From an uncultured Prevotellaceae bacterium (GTDB taxonomy: Bacteria; Bacteroidota; Bacteroidia; Bacteroidales; Bacteroidaceae), in contig CASGAM010000026.1 in the NCBI GenBank assembly GCA_949299545.1, positions 105,682-169,681 on the forward strand: 64,000 bases of DNA. The letters run 5' to 3'. The notes under the pieces were generated by a model, which had not been told where the DNA came from, did no database searches, and worked only from the letters and a program-made list of their open reading frames with translations. The translations under genes and the position numbers were made by a program. Below are positions 1 through 7,938 of this stretch, piece after piece; the first letter of the stretch is position 1; each line of letters starts with the position of its first letter.

Positions 1-543
1 AAAACGACGTTGCTACAGATTATGGGGACGTTGGATAAACCAGACAGCGGTTCTGTATTGTTGGACGGGACGCTGGTGCATGGCTTGCGCAGTACTGCGC
101 TGGCCGAGTTCCGTAACCGGCATATCGGTTTCGTTTTCCAGTTCCATCAACTATTGCCTGAATTCACGGCGCTTGAGAATGTCATGATGCCCTCTTTGAT
201 TGGGCATGTGTCTCCGAAAGATGCAAAGGAAAAAGCACGTGAGTTGCTTGATTTTATGGGACTTGCTGACCGTGCCGGTCACAAACCAAAAGAACTGTCG
301 GGAGGTGAAAAACAGCGTGTGGCGGTAGCAAGAGCTTTGGTGAATAATCCTTCCGTCATTTTTGCTGATGAGCCGTCAGGCAGTCTTGATACACAGAATA
401 AACAAGAGTTGCATCAGCTGTTTTTCGACTTGCGGGACAAGTTCGGGCAAACGTTTGTCATTGTGACGCATGATGAGGAGTTGGCTTCTCTAACCGACCG
501 TACCATTCACATGAAAGATGGAAAAATAATAGAAACAGAATAA
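1..543 (+). CDS. LolD-like ABC transporter ATP-binding protein, 5' partial
   Basis: This is the ATPase subunit of an ABC exporter; the best match is the LolD/MacB class, which releases lipoproteins from the inner membrane or works with FtsX-like permeases. The window opens inside the Walker A motif (residues KTT at bases 1-9), so roughly the first 45 residues are missing. A Q-loop follows in [18 protein letters not shown], a pattern typical of LolD-like proteins, then the signature [15 protein letters not shown], the Walker B stretch [12 protein letters not shown], and the switch histidine in VTHDEE. The stop is TAA at 541-543. The next gene starts 16 bp downstream on the same strand. The exact substrate cannot be decided because the permease is not in the window. 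Confidence 0.88.
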   Translation, partial: KTTLLQIMGTLDKPDSGSVLLDGTLVHGLRSTALAEFRNRHIGFVFQFHQLLPEFTALENVMMPSLIGHVSPKDAKEKARELLDFMGLADRAGHKPKELSGGEKQRVAVARALVNNPSVIFADEPSGSLDTQNKQELHQLFFDLRDKFGQTFVIVTHDEELASLTDRTIHMKDGKIIETE

Positions 544-559
544 GAACAGAACCAGAGAG

Positions 560-1411
560 ATGAATAGAATTGAGTTGGGGCGGATGAACCGTCTGAGAGT
601 GGTGAAGTTTGTTGATTTCGGACTTTATTTGGACGGAGGGCAGAGTGGTGAAATCCTGTTGCCTTCTCGTTATGTTCCTCAGAATGTGAGGGAAGGTGAT
701 GAGCTGGATGTTTTTTTGTACCTTGATAGTGAGGAACGTCTCATTGCTACGACTGAGCATCCCAAGGCGATGGTTGGCGACTTTGCGTATTTACAGGTTG
801 CGTGGGTGAATAATTACGGTGCCTTTTTGGACTGGGGACTGATGAAGGACCTGTTTGTGCCTTTCCGTGAGCAGAAGATGAAGATGCAAAAAGGTCATTC
901 ATACATTGTTTACTTGCATATTGACGAGGAAAGTTACCGTATTATGGCATCGGCGAAGATCGATCGTTTTCTTTCAAAAGAGATGCCCCCTTATGAAGAA
1001 GGTGATGAAGTGAATATCCTCGTGTGGCAAAAGACAGATCTAGGTTTTAAAGTGATTGTTGATAACAGCTATGCGGGTTTGATATATGATTCTGAAGTTT
1101 TCACGGAACTGAGAACCGGCGACCGGCTGAGAGCCTATATTAAAACCGTAAGGCCGGATGGGAAACTTGATTTGACTTTGAACAAGCAAGGGAGGGCTGC
1201 CATCAATGATTTCGCAGATGTCCTGTTGGCATTCTTGGAAGAACACGGCGGACATATACAGGTTTGCGATAAGAGTCCGGCAGAAGAAATCTACGCACTT
1301 TTTGGTGTGAGCAAAAAGGTTTTTAAAAAGGCTTTAGGCGATTTGTATAAAAGACGGTTGGTTGTCCTTACTGATGAAGGCGTAGAATTGGCACGGAGAA
1401 AGCGTGGCTAA
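560..1411 (+). CDS. CvfB-like S1 domain RNA-binding protein
   Basis: A 283-aa protein of the CvfB (YitL) family, RNA-binding proteins made of consecutive S1-like domains followed by a winged helix. The N-terminus (IELGRMNRLRVVKF then FGLYLDGG) is the family's characteristic first S1 domain and supports the ATG at 560. A second S1-like segment lies around residues 70-130, a third around 145-210 (VNILVWQKTDLGFKVIVD, then GKLDLTLNK), and a winged helix fills the C-terminus (IYALFGVSKKVFKKALGDLYKRR). It probably shares a transcript with the ABC ATPase gene 16 bp upstream. In other bacteria the family has been linked to virulence gene expression; the role here is unknown. A strong hairpin lies just after the stop. 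Confidence 0.88.
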   Translation: MNRIELGRMNRLRVVKFVDFGLYLDGGQSGEILLPSRYVPQNVREGDELDVFLYLDSEERLIATTEHPKAMVGDFAYLQVAWVNNYGAFLDWGLMKDLFVPFREQKMKMQKGHSYIVYLHIDEESYRIMASAKIDRFLSKEMPPYEEGDEVNILVWQKTDLGFKVIVDNSYAGLIYDSEVFTELRTGDRLRAYIKTVRPDGKLDLTLNKQGRAAINDFADVLLAFLEEHGGHIQVCDKSPAEEIYALFGVSKKVFKKALGDLYKRRLVVLTDEGVELARRKRG

Positions 1412-1431
1412 ACAGCCTTCCTTTAAATAAT

Positions 1432-1475
1432 AAATTCAGCGAGATGTTGGCTTCAGACAACATCTCGCTGAATTT
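1432..1475 (+). terminator. perfect 18-bp inverted repeat after cvfB-like gene
   Basis: Two perfect 18-nt arms (AAATTCAGCGAGATGTTG and its complement) flank an 8-nt loop, 20 bp after the CvfB-like stop. The following bases (ATTGTTTG) give only a weak T-run, so it may be a terminator of modest strength or an RNA-stabilising 3' hairpin. Confidence 0.7.
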
Positions 1476-1556
1476 ATTGTTTGAGGAATGATTGTGTATA
1501 TTCATCAAGCAGATTTCATGGTTTGTTAGACGAAAAGCTTTTTTATATTTTATTAT

Positions 1557-1571
1557 TGCAAATAATTTGCA
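1557..1571. promoter_or_regulatory. putative Fur-family operator, 7-1-7 palindrome
   Basis: TGCAAAT-A-ATTTGCA is a perfect 7-1-7 palindrome, the geometry of Fur, Zur and PerR boxes. It lies 47 bp before the proposed GTG start of the Fur-family gene, and the flank repeats the TTTGCA half-site (1571-1577 region). Autoregulation of the regulator and its downstream partner is inferred, not shown. Confidence 0.6.
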
Positions 1572-1617
1572 TTTGCAAAATATTGTCATTAACTTGCAGC
1601 ATCAAAACAAAGAAGCA

Positions 1618-2034
1618 GTGGAAAGTATAGAGAATATAAAGAATGCCGGACTAAAGGTCACGCCTCAACGTAAGGCAGTTTATGAGGCGATGATGGAACT
1701 GCGTCATGCCACTATTGATGAAATAATCAAGTATGTGCAGTCTAAGGACAGTGAGATAACCGTGTCCACTATCTATCGCATCCTTGATTCGTTTTGCAAG
1801 GCCAGCTTGTTGTCTCTTGTGTTTCATCCGGAGATGGGAAAAAGCTATTATGACATTACAGTAACAGAACATCATCATATATTTGAGGGACAGCAAATAA
1901 TGGACTATATGGATGATGGATTGACCGAATTGATACGGCAGTATTTGAAAGATAATATTTTTGCATCGGTTGACATCAACAAGATACAGGTGCAGATAAG
2001 TGTTAATAACCAAAAGTCAAACTCTAAAAATTAA
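1618..2034 (+). CDS. Fur-family transcriptional regulator lacking CxxC zinc motifs
   Basis: A Fur/PerR/Zur-family metalloregulator. The winged-helix part is clear: GLKVTPQRKAVYEAM, then ITVSTIYRILDSFCKASLL. The HHH run at the start of the regulatory domain (TEHHHIFEGQQIMDY) is kept. The CxxC pair that normally follows (HHHLIC..CG) is replaced by FEGQQ, and there is no second C-terminal CxxC, so the structural zinc site appears to be missing. An upstream ATG at 1492 would add 42 residues, but that stretch is unlike the family and would place the palindromic operator inside the coding region. I therefore prefer GTG 1618 (138 aa); TTG 1594 is possible. The QueD-like gene follows after 5 bp, so the two are surely cotranscribed. 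The metal or signal sensed cannot be read from the sequence. Confidence 0.82.
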   Translation: MESIENIKNAGLKVTPQRKAVYEAMMELRHATIDEIIKYVQSKDSEITVSTIYRILDSFCKASLLSLVFHPEMGKSYYDITVTEHHHIFEGQQIMDYMDDGLTELIRQYLKDNIFASVDINKIQVQISVNNQKSNSKN

Positions 2035-2039
2035 AAGCT

Positions 2040-2615
2040 ATGAGAAGTATCACGACTTTCGATTTGCAGTATGCACATCGGTTTTATGGCTTCCAAGGTG
2101 AAGCACAGTATCTACACGGTCACACCGGGACATTGACCATTGAGGTGGAAGATACGATTGAGAAAGGTGTAAATATGGTGTACCCATGTAATGAAATCCA
2201 AAAGGTCGCATGGAGCTTGTTGAAGAATTTTGACCACGCCTTGATACTCCGCGAAGACGATCCTTTGCTTCCTGCCATACTGGACGTGTATGAGAAGCAA
2301 GGTATAAAAAACGGTCACCCGCAAAACAAAATGAAAGGTGAGGCATTCAAGACGGAATTGGCTACCGCTTATCCGGACGCACGACTGGTAGTGACCAAGG
2401 AGACCATGACGGTAGAAGGCATGATTAAGATTGTGTACGATTTGCTGAAAGACAAATTAAACATTGCTAAAATCACGTTCACCAGCGGTGTTAATGCCGG
2501 GTCTGCCGAATTTACTACGAAGAACAACATTGAACGTTGCCCTCTTTGCGGTGTGGCATTAAATGAAGAAGGTGTGTGTCCGAAATGTGGTTATCGGAAA
2601 AAAATGCCGAAATGA
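2040..2615 (+). CDS. QueD/PTPS-fold protein with C-terminal zinc ribbon, atypical active site
   Basis: A 191-aa protein of the 6-pyruvoyl-tetrahydropterin synthase/QueD family. The three zinc-binding histidines are present (His13 in YAHRF; His26 and His28 in LHGHTG), as is the Asp-His in NFDHALIL. Aligning by eye to E. coli QueD, the catalytic Cys27, four residues before HGH, corresponds to Ala22 here, and the late active-site Glu (VKET in E. coli) corresponds to Phe in ITFT. The C-terminus carries a four-cysteine zinc ribbon (Cys167, 170, 180, 183) that standard QueD lacks. It is cotranscribed with the Fur-family regulator. A normal 6-carboxytetrahydropterin synthase activity is therefore doubtful; it may act on another pterin or serve another role. 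Confidence 0.8.
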   Translation: MRSITTFDLQYAHRFYGFQGEAQYLHGHTGTLTIEVEDTIEKGVNMVYPCNEIQKVAWSLLKNFDHALILREDDPLLPAILDVYEKQGIKNGHPQNKMKGEAFKTELATAYPDARLVVTKETMTVEGMIKIVYDLLKDKLNIAKITFTSGVNAGSAEFTTKNNIERCPLCGVALNEEGVCPKCGYRKKMPK

Positions 2616-2650
2616 GACTGAGTCTGGAATCATAAATTAGTTGAAGAAAT

Positions 2651-2699
2651 GAAGGCAACCCAAAAGTCAATAGCGACTTAAAAGGGTTGCCTTCTTTTT
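2651..2699 (+). terminator. intrinsic terminator after QueD-like gene
   Basis: An 11-bp stem (GAAGGCAACCC at 2651-2661 with GGGTTGCCTTC at 2684-2694) is followed by TTTTT. The loop holds a smaller nested stem (AAGTC/GACTT at 2664-2679). Confidence 0.85.
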
Positions 2700-2929
2700 G
2701 GAAGTCTGAAGAATTTATCATGTTGCATATGCTGCAATGTGACCGTCAGGGGTCTGGCATATACAAGCTTTTCATGATACAGTGTTTCAAGTGCCTCTAC
2801 ATTTGTTTGTTGATGCTGAAATGAATTTGATCTTCGAAAATACTTCTTTTTTACATGGATAACAACGTGTATTTTGTTGTTTTCTTTTTACTTGTTTTGA
2901 TATCTTTCTTTTTTTGTGCGATGTTATTG

Positions 2930-5900
2930 TTATCGTACGAGCGCCTTGCGTCCGTTGACAATATAGAATCCTTTGTCGAGTCCGGTCAGGCGGGTGACGC
3001 CTGCCTGAACGTCTGACGCATTGACCAACGTGCCGGCAACAGTATATAGTTCGATGTGTGTCGGAGCACTGCATTCGATGATGATGGCCCGGTCAGTGCC
3101 GTAAACCTTCAGGTCGTCTGTGGCCTGTGCGGTTTTTATGTTCGTAATGAGAAGCTGGTTGTCTACAAACGCCATGCGTTTTGTAAACCAGTTGCGCAGG
3201 TAGGTCATTTCATCGTTGAAGTTCAGAGTACCGGCATCGGTGTCGGACCAGCGGTTCTCTTCGCGTACGGTGGCACCTGAAAGTTCGAACAGGTCTTTGT
3301 AATCGGTGAAGCGTTTCACAATGCTGTCGGTATGCAGCGCTTTGCCGCGCAGTTCAGTGTAGCGTGATTTGACGCGGTCGTTGAAAGCATCGGCATTCAG
3401 CATTTTCATTCTGCGGAAGAGATTGTAGTCGCCATGTTCATTGGCGGTAATATATTCTGTATAGTCCTGCGAAGGGTCAATCTCGCTTGAATCCCAGCGG
3501 CGGCCGCAGGTAGAATCGAGATCCCAAATACCAAACGTGATTTTCTTATTTTTCTTTCGGTTATAAATACCAAAATACATGTTCTTTCCATGATTGTCCG
3601 CACTGAGGATGGTTTCCATCAGTATATAGTAGTCTATCAGTACTGGGATGTCGAAATATTCGGCCACTTGCGCTTTAAATTCTTCGTCTGAACTTGTCGC
3701 TACGAAATTGACGGCATCATATAAATCCTGCCAGTCTACGGGTTCGCCGTCTTCAAGGTCAGGGTGTTTCACCTCATAACCGTCCCATGTTTCAGAGGTG
3801 TTGCTGAATGAAGGCGGCGGTGTCATAGGATATTCGTTGTTATCCGGGTTGTGCCCCATGAATACGGAATAACTCCAGTCGCTCGATTTCCACAGTTCTC
3901 CGCGTATGGGGGCATCAGGTGTTTCATCGTCAATCTTTTTCAGCTTCATTTGTTTACGGTCCATTTTTTCTGTCATGCAGTAGATACCCACATATTCATC
4001 GTTGAGAAAAGCCTCTACGAAGTGTCCCCTTGTGCCGGTCTTGGCTTCCGGTTCATCTTCAAAGTAATAAGGTTTGGTAGCCATGTGATTCCAGAGGTCG
4101 GTCACGACGCGGTTGCGCATGCGTGCCTTGTCTATGCTCAACCCGTCCAGAATCCAGTTGTTGTCATCGCGCAGCCCGAAGAATGATGCGTCTTTGGACT
4201 TGCCGTTATTATCATAGAGCTTGACGGCATATTGCTTTTTCATGCGGTAGCGTGTTGAGGCGCCCCGCCAGCGTATCTTTGCCTGTATGAGGGTGTCGGC
4301 ACCCGTTACGTCCGGTTCCGTGACACGAATGCTGGCTGCGCTGTAGTCGTCGTTGAAGGAACCGTAGAATTGTACGACCGGAAGAGCCGTGAATGCCAGT
4401 TTGGCTTCGGTGATATCTCCGTCATAGTATTCTACCTTCAGTGAATAGATTTGCCCGCTAAGTTTATCGAAAGTGAAGTTTTCTCCGCTTTCTAACTGTC
4501 GGTCATTGATTAATAGCGCCTTGTAGCCTTCTGCTAAGGTGAAATCTATTTTGATGGTGGCTGATTGGGCATCGAAGTTTTCTTCCGGTAACGGCAACAG
4601 ATAGGTTTCGTCCGACTTGCCATAGGCAGGGACGCGCCCGTTGAAAGTCAGGTCCTTTACAATGTTCCGGAAAGATTTTCCACTAAAGTTGGTAACCGTC
4701 TCCATTGTGGCCGTATAGAATGTGAATACTTGGTTTGCGGCAGCTGCTTCAGTTCGGGAATAGGTGCCTACCACGTGACTGGGCGAGCGAAGATCGAAAA
4801 GATGATCTGGTTGATGAACGTTCCTGACAACGCAGGTACCGTCGTCTTGTACCGCAATGGTCCAGAGCGAGCTATCGTTGTGCAAGGTTTCCGTCAGGTC
4901 GACATATCTTCTGGTGTATTCTTCGGTCACGTATTGGCCGTCCCAGGTCATGTACAGTCCGTTTTCCGCGTTACGCAATGAGAACTGTTTTTTACCCTCC
5001 TCGCGAAGTATCCAGTATCCGGCTTTACCTTTCGGCAGTTTGTCTGAATGAAAGACAGGCGTGTTTTCGCCGATAAGCGCGCCCGGTGCCCAGGCTCCGT
5101 TTGCAAGGGTGGGCGATGCGATGCGGAACATGCCGATGTAGCGTCCGCCCGTATTCTTGCCGAGATATTCGAGTGTGAAGTTCTTGAAACAGGTCCAGTT
5201 TGCAGATCGGTTGTTGGTGTTTTGTAGTCCTATGACCATGTCACCGTCCTCGGATTGTTCGAAAACCACTTCGTTGGAAGCGTAGAATCCTTTTTCAAAA
5301 ATCTGGTTAGCCTCATACATGTTGTTGGCATAGCCGCCGGTTTGTGAGAATTGTCTGGCCGCTTCGTCATAATATAGCGTGAGCAGGGGTTGTTTCATAT
5401 TGTTGCCATAGATGGCGCAACCTGCATTCCCCTCGTCTTCTATACCCGGCTCGTAGTTCCCATTGCGGTGGAATCCGGTGACATTGAGCCTGTAAATGCC
5501 GTTCCGCATGTTTTTCAGAGTCTGACAGAGATTAAAGGTGCGGTTAAATATCTCGGCTTCATTGTAGTCGATGGTGGGTGTCTCCGACCAACCCTCGGCC
5601 GATGTGGTCAAATCCGCATTCTGTATCAGAAAGGTGATGTCAAAAGCTATGCCGTCAGTGGGTTCCGCTTCCAGCACATAGTTACGGATGGCTTGTTCAA
5701 GGGCAGTCAGAGCGTCGTCCTGTTCTGTTTGTGGAGCATCCGGCTGAAGAGCCTTGGCTGCGTTTAAGGCATCTTGCAATGCAGAGCGGTCTGCGTTTTC
5801 GCTATGGGATAGATAGCTTTCCGCTTTGTTAATGGCACTTTGCAAAGCATTTGTTTCTGATGGATTCTCAGATTCGGTTTGCATGATGAGCTGTGAAGAA

Positions 5901-5986
5901 GTCGGATTAGTAGCTGCAATCATGGACAGGGGAAACATTAATAAGACTGGCAATAGGGCTTCCCGGCAGATGTGTAGTAGTTTCAT
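2930..5986 (-). CDS. CotH-kinase-family secreted protein with FIVAR-like N-region
   Basis: A large secreted protein of about 1018 aa. The nominal ORF begins at 6019, but the signal peptide (MKLLHICREALLPVLLMF) begins at the internal ATG at 5984-5986, which I take as the start. After the signal peptide come about 70 helical residues resembling a FIVAR motif (NALQSAINKAESYL), then beta-rich regions. A CotH domain spans about residues 540-900: IRWRGASTRYRMKKQYAVKL near 570, NNWILDGLSIDKARMRNRV, YVGIYCMTEKMDRK near 670 and FGIWDLDSTCGRRWDSSEID near 818. CotH proteins in spores are protein kinases; Bacteroidetes homologues are mostly uncharacterised. The last 60 residues (LYTVAGTLV, then GLDKGFYIVNGRKALVR) resemble the C-terminal beta domain of Bacteroidales exported proteins, related to T9SS sorting domains. 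Confidence 0.85.
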   Translation of the reverse strand: MKLLHICREALLPVLLMFPLSMIAATNPTSSQLIMQTESENPSETNALQSAINKAESYLSHSENADRSALQDALNAAKALQPDAPQTEQDDALTALEQAIRNYVLEAEPTDGIAFDITFLIQNADLTTSAEGWSETPTIDYNEAEIFNRTFNLCQTLKNMRNGIYRLNVTGFHRNGNYEPGIEDEGNAGCAIYGNNMKQPLLTLYYDEAARQFSQTGGYANNMYEANQIFEKGFYASNEVVFEQSEDGDMVIGLQNTNNRSANWTCFKNFTLEYLGKNTGGRYIGMFRIASPTLANGAWAPGALIGENTPVFHSDKLPKGKAGYWILREEGKKQFSLRNAENGLYMTWDGQYVTEEYTRRYVDLTETLHNDSSLWTIAVQDDGTCVVRNVHQPDHLFDLRSPSHVVGTYSRTEAAAANQVFTFYTATMETVTNFSGKSFRNIVKDLTFNGRVPAYGKSDETYLLPLPEENFDAQSATIKIDFTLAEGYKALLINDRQLESGENFTFDKLSGQIYSLKVEYYDGDITEAKLAFTALPVVQFYGSFNDDYSAASIRVTEPDVTGADTLIQAKIRWRGASTRYRMKKQYAVKLYDNNGKSKDASFFGLRDDNNWILDGLSIDKARMRNRVVTDLWNHMATKPYYFEDEPEAKTGTRGHFVEAFLNDEYVGIYCMTEKMDRKQMKLKKIDDETPDAPIRGELWKSSDWSYSVFMGHNPDNNEYPMTPPPSFSNTSETWDGYEVKHPDLEDGEPVDWQDLYDAVNFVATSSDEEFKAQVAEYFDIPVLIDYYILMETILSADNHGKNMYFGIYNRKKNKKITFGIWDLDSTCGRRWDSSEIDPSQDYTEYITANEHGDYNLFRRMKMLNADAFNDRVKSRYTELRGKALHTDSIVKRFTDYKDLFELSGATVREENRWSDTDAGTLNFNDEMTYLRNWFTKRMAFVDNQLLITNIKTAQATDDLKVYGTDRAIIIECSAPTHIELYTVAGTLVNASDVQAGVTRLTGLDKGFYIVNGRKALVR

Positions 5987-6548
5987 GATATAGATTAGGT
6001 TAAAGTTGCAAAAAAACAAATTTATGAAATAAATGTATATAATACAAATATGCGGATATGAATTTCTTTGATGTCAAACACGACTATTAAGGACATTTAC
6101 TGAATAGAGAGTTTTGACATGCCGTTTAGTATAAAAAATGCGTAATAAAGGATTGCTCAATTGTGTAAACACTGGGTATCCTCTATTTTTAACGAAGGAT
6201 TTTAATTGTCTTATTATTTCCCCGCCATCTCAAGCCGGTCTCATCTTGCTGATGATATAATTTGCAGTTATACAGCGTGTTGTAAATTTCTGCTTTTGTT
6301 GAGAACGCCCTTTATTTACACCCCGGAACTGCGAGCGGTCGCAACAAAATTTTCTACCTGTCGCTTCTGCAAGGCGACCGCACGCAGCAAAAGCTGCGAC
6401 CGCTTGCTTTTCGGGACATTGGCGCAAGTGTTTCCGGAATAGGGGAAACATCCGACTATGGTGGGTAGAAAAGGTACAGGACAAAATAACCGGTTGAAAA
6501 AAGATAGGGCTTTTTGCTTCTCTTTTATATATACTTTAACTTTATAGA
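5987..6548. other. intergenic region carrying repeat site A
   Basis: About 560 bp between the CotH-family gene and the rplS terminator. No convincing gene is visible; the open frames here have no family resemblance. It holds the first copy of the GCGACCGCT repeat (6331-6417) and AT-rich sequence upstream of the CotH-family start. Confidence 0.6.
6331..6417. repeat. GCGACCGCT intergenic repeat, site A
   Basis: Two direct copies of GCGACCGC begin at 6374 and 6396, exactly 22 bp apart, with an inverted copy (GCGAGCGGTCGC) at 6331-6342. The outer pair can fold into a hairpin of about 13 bp with one mismatch. The segment CCTGTCGCTTCTGCAAGGCG inside it is shared with site B at 31.5 kb. Confidence 0.7.
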
Positions 6549-6590
6549 TAAAAAAAGAGACATCTCCGTGTGGAAAATGTCTCTTCTTTA
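6549..6590 (-). terminator. intrinsic terminator of rplS
   Basis: On the minus strand, a 9-bp stem (AAGAGACAT with ATGTCTCTT, 6555-6563 and 6577-6585) is followed by a run of T, 20 bp after the rplS stop. Confidence 0.85.
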
Positions 6591-6610
6591 TTTTTTCACT
6601 GATTATAAAC

Positions 6611-6973
6611 TTATTGAGCTGAAGCTGTACGTTTTTCAGCGATGCGTGCTTTCTTACCGGTGAGTTTACGCAAGTAATACAACTTGGCACGGCGAACTTT
6701 ACCGATTTTGTTTACTGTGATGCTGTCAATATTCGGACTTTCAAGTGGGAAAATACGTTCCACACCGATGGTTCCTGACATTTTACGAACTGTGAAACGT
6801 TTCTTTTCACCGTGGCCTGATATTTTGATGACCACTCCGCGGTACTGCTGAATACGTTCCTTGTTACCTTCGACGATTTTGTATGCTACGGTAATGGTAT
6901 CACCGGCTTTGAATTTCGGATGTTCTTTACCTGTAGCAAATGCTTCTTCTGCAATTTTAATTAAATCTGCCAT
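6611..6973 (-). CDS. rplS: 50S ribosomal protein L19
   Basis: Ribosomal protein L19, at the interface of the large and small subunits. The 120-aa product starts at the ATG at 6971-6973 ([12 protein letters not shown]); an upstream in-frame ATG at 7030 would add 19 residues with no family resemblance. Family signatures are [49 protein letters not shown] and [11 protein letters not shown]. The short C-terminal tail (KTASAQ-like) is normal. It is a single-gene unit with its own terminator and is divergent from the 5'-nucleotidase pair. Confidence 0.97.
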   Translation of the reverse strand: MADLIKIAEEAFATGKEHPKFKAGDTITVAYKIVEGNKERIQQYRGVVIKISGHGEKKRFTVRKMSGTIGVERIFPLESPNIDSITVNKIGKVRRAKLYYLRKLTGKKARIAEKRTASAQ

Positions 6974-7116
6974 TTTTTTTATAATTAAATTGTTGGTCGT
7001 CCCGGCACAACATAACAGGGAACTCTGCATCCTGCCAGCGATTGTGCGGAAAGCGGATGCAAAGAAACGAATAATATGTCAAAAAAACAATTATTTCCTT
7101 GTTTTTTTATTAATAA

Positions 7117-7148
7117 GTTGTTCATTTTTTGCCTTTTTGCTAATTTTG
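7117..7148 (+). promoter_or_regulatory. Bacteroidetes-type promoter for 5'-nucleotidase pair
   Basis: GTTG (7117-7120), a 20-nt gap and TAATTTTG (7141-7148) match the Bacteroidetes -33/-7 pattern. The -7 box lies only 15 bp before the first ATG (7164), so the transcript leader is very short or translation starts at the next ATG (7173). Confidence 0.5.
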
Positions 7149-7163
7149 ATTCGTATTTGAACA

Positions 7164-7931
7164 ATGATAGGTATGACTTGTAGAAAGATGTTGTATGCTG
7201 TTGCTACAGTGTTGTTGTTTTGTGTGGAAGGGTGGGCGCAGCGTTATGAAATTGGGCAGGTAGACGCCCGGCGTTATGAATTGACATCGGCGTGGGATGT
7301 ATTCCCTGATTCTGCAGCCTTACGGGTATTGGCGCCTTATTCACGGGCGGTGGACAGTATCATGTCGCCGGTTTTGGGTGAATGTGAGGACGAAATGTGG
7401 GTGGCGCGTCCGGAGAGTCCGTTGTCTAATTTTCTTGCCGATGTGTTGCTTGATGCATCTGCTAGGGTCGGGAAGAAGGCGGATATAGGATTGTGTAATA
7501 TAGGTGGAATCAGAAGTGCATTGCCTAAAGGTGTCATTACTTATGGAAATGTGCTGGATGTTTGCCCTTTCGAGAGTAAAATGTGTATTCTGTCATTGAC
7601 AGGCAAGACGCTGATGGAGCTGTTTTCGCAGATTGCTCATTCGGGTGGTGAGGGGCTGAGCCGTGGAGTGAAAATGGGGTTTACTTCCGACGGGCGGCTT
7701 ATTGATGTGACGCTTGGGGGCGAGCCGGTCGATTCCAATGCCATTTATGTGGTTGCCACATTGGATTATCTTGCAGAGGGAAATGACGGCTTGACAGCCT
7801 TGCGCGATTGCTTGTTTATGCGTGAAACACCGTTTGTTGTCCGCGATCTGTTGTCTGAATCCATTTTGCGGACTCGCTCGGAAGGTAAAAAAGTTTCGGC
7901 CCGAGTGGAAGGGCGCGCATTGAAACAATGA
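7164..7931 (+). CDS. 5'-nucleotidase C-terminal (substrate-binding) domain protein
   Basis: This 255-aa exported protein is the stand-alone C-terminal domain of the UshA/5'-nucleotidase family, the part that binds the nucleotide. A signal peptide (MLYAVATVLLFCVEGWAQ) precedes the domain. Family motifs include ESPLSNFLADVLLDA, DIGLCNIGGIRSALPKG, ITYGNVLDVCPFESKM and YVVATLDYLAEGNDG. In most bacteria this domain is fused behind the metallophosphatase domain; here the metallophosphatase is encoded 7 bp downstream as its own secreted protein, in reversed order. The two probably assemble in the periplasm to dephosphorylate nucleotides or UDP-sugars. The start could be 7164 or the ATG at 7173. Confidence 0.9.
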   Translation: MIGMTCRKMLYAVATVLLFCVEGWAQRYEIGQVDARRYELTSAWDVFPDSAALRVLAPYSRAVDSIMSPVLGECEDEMWVARPESPLSNFLADVLLDASARVGKKADIGLCNIGGIRSALPKGVITYGNVLDVCPFESKMCILSLTGKTLMELFSQIAHSGGEGLSRGVKMGFTSDGRLIDVTLGGEPVDSNAIYVVATLDYLAEGNDGLTALRDCLFMRETPFVVRDLLSESILRTRSEGKKVSARVEGRALKQ

Positions 7932-7938
7932 TAAAGAC

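Noticed and set aside
6206-6690. Small frames on both strands between the CotH-family gene and rplS
   Set aside because: They cross the GCGACCGCT repeat or the rplS terminator and show no homology or start context.
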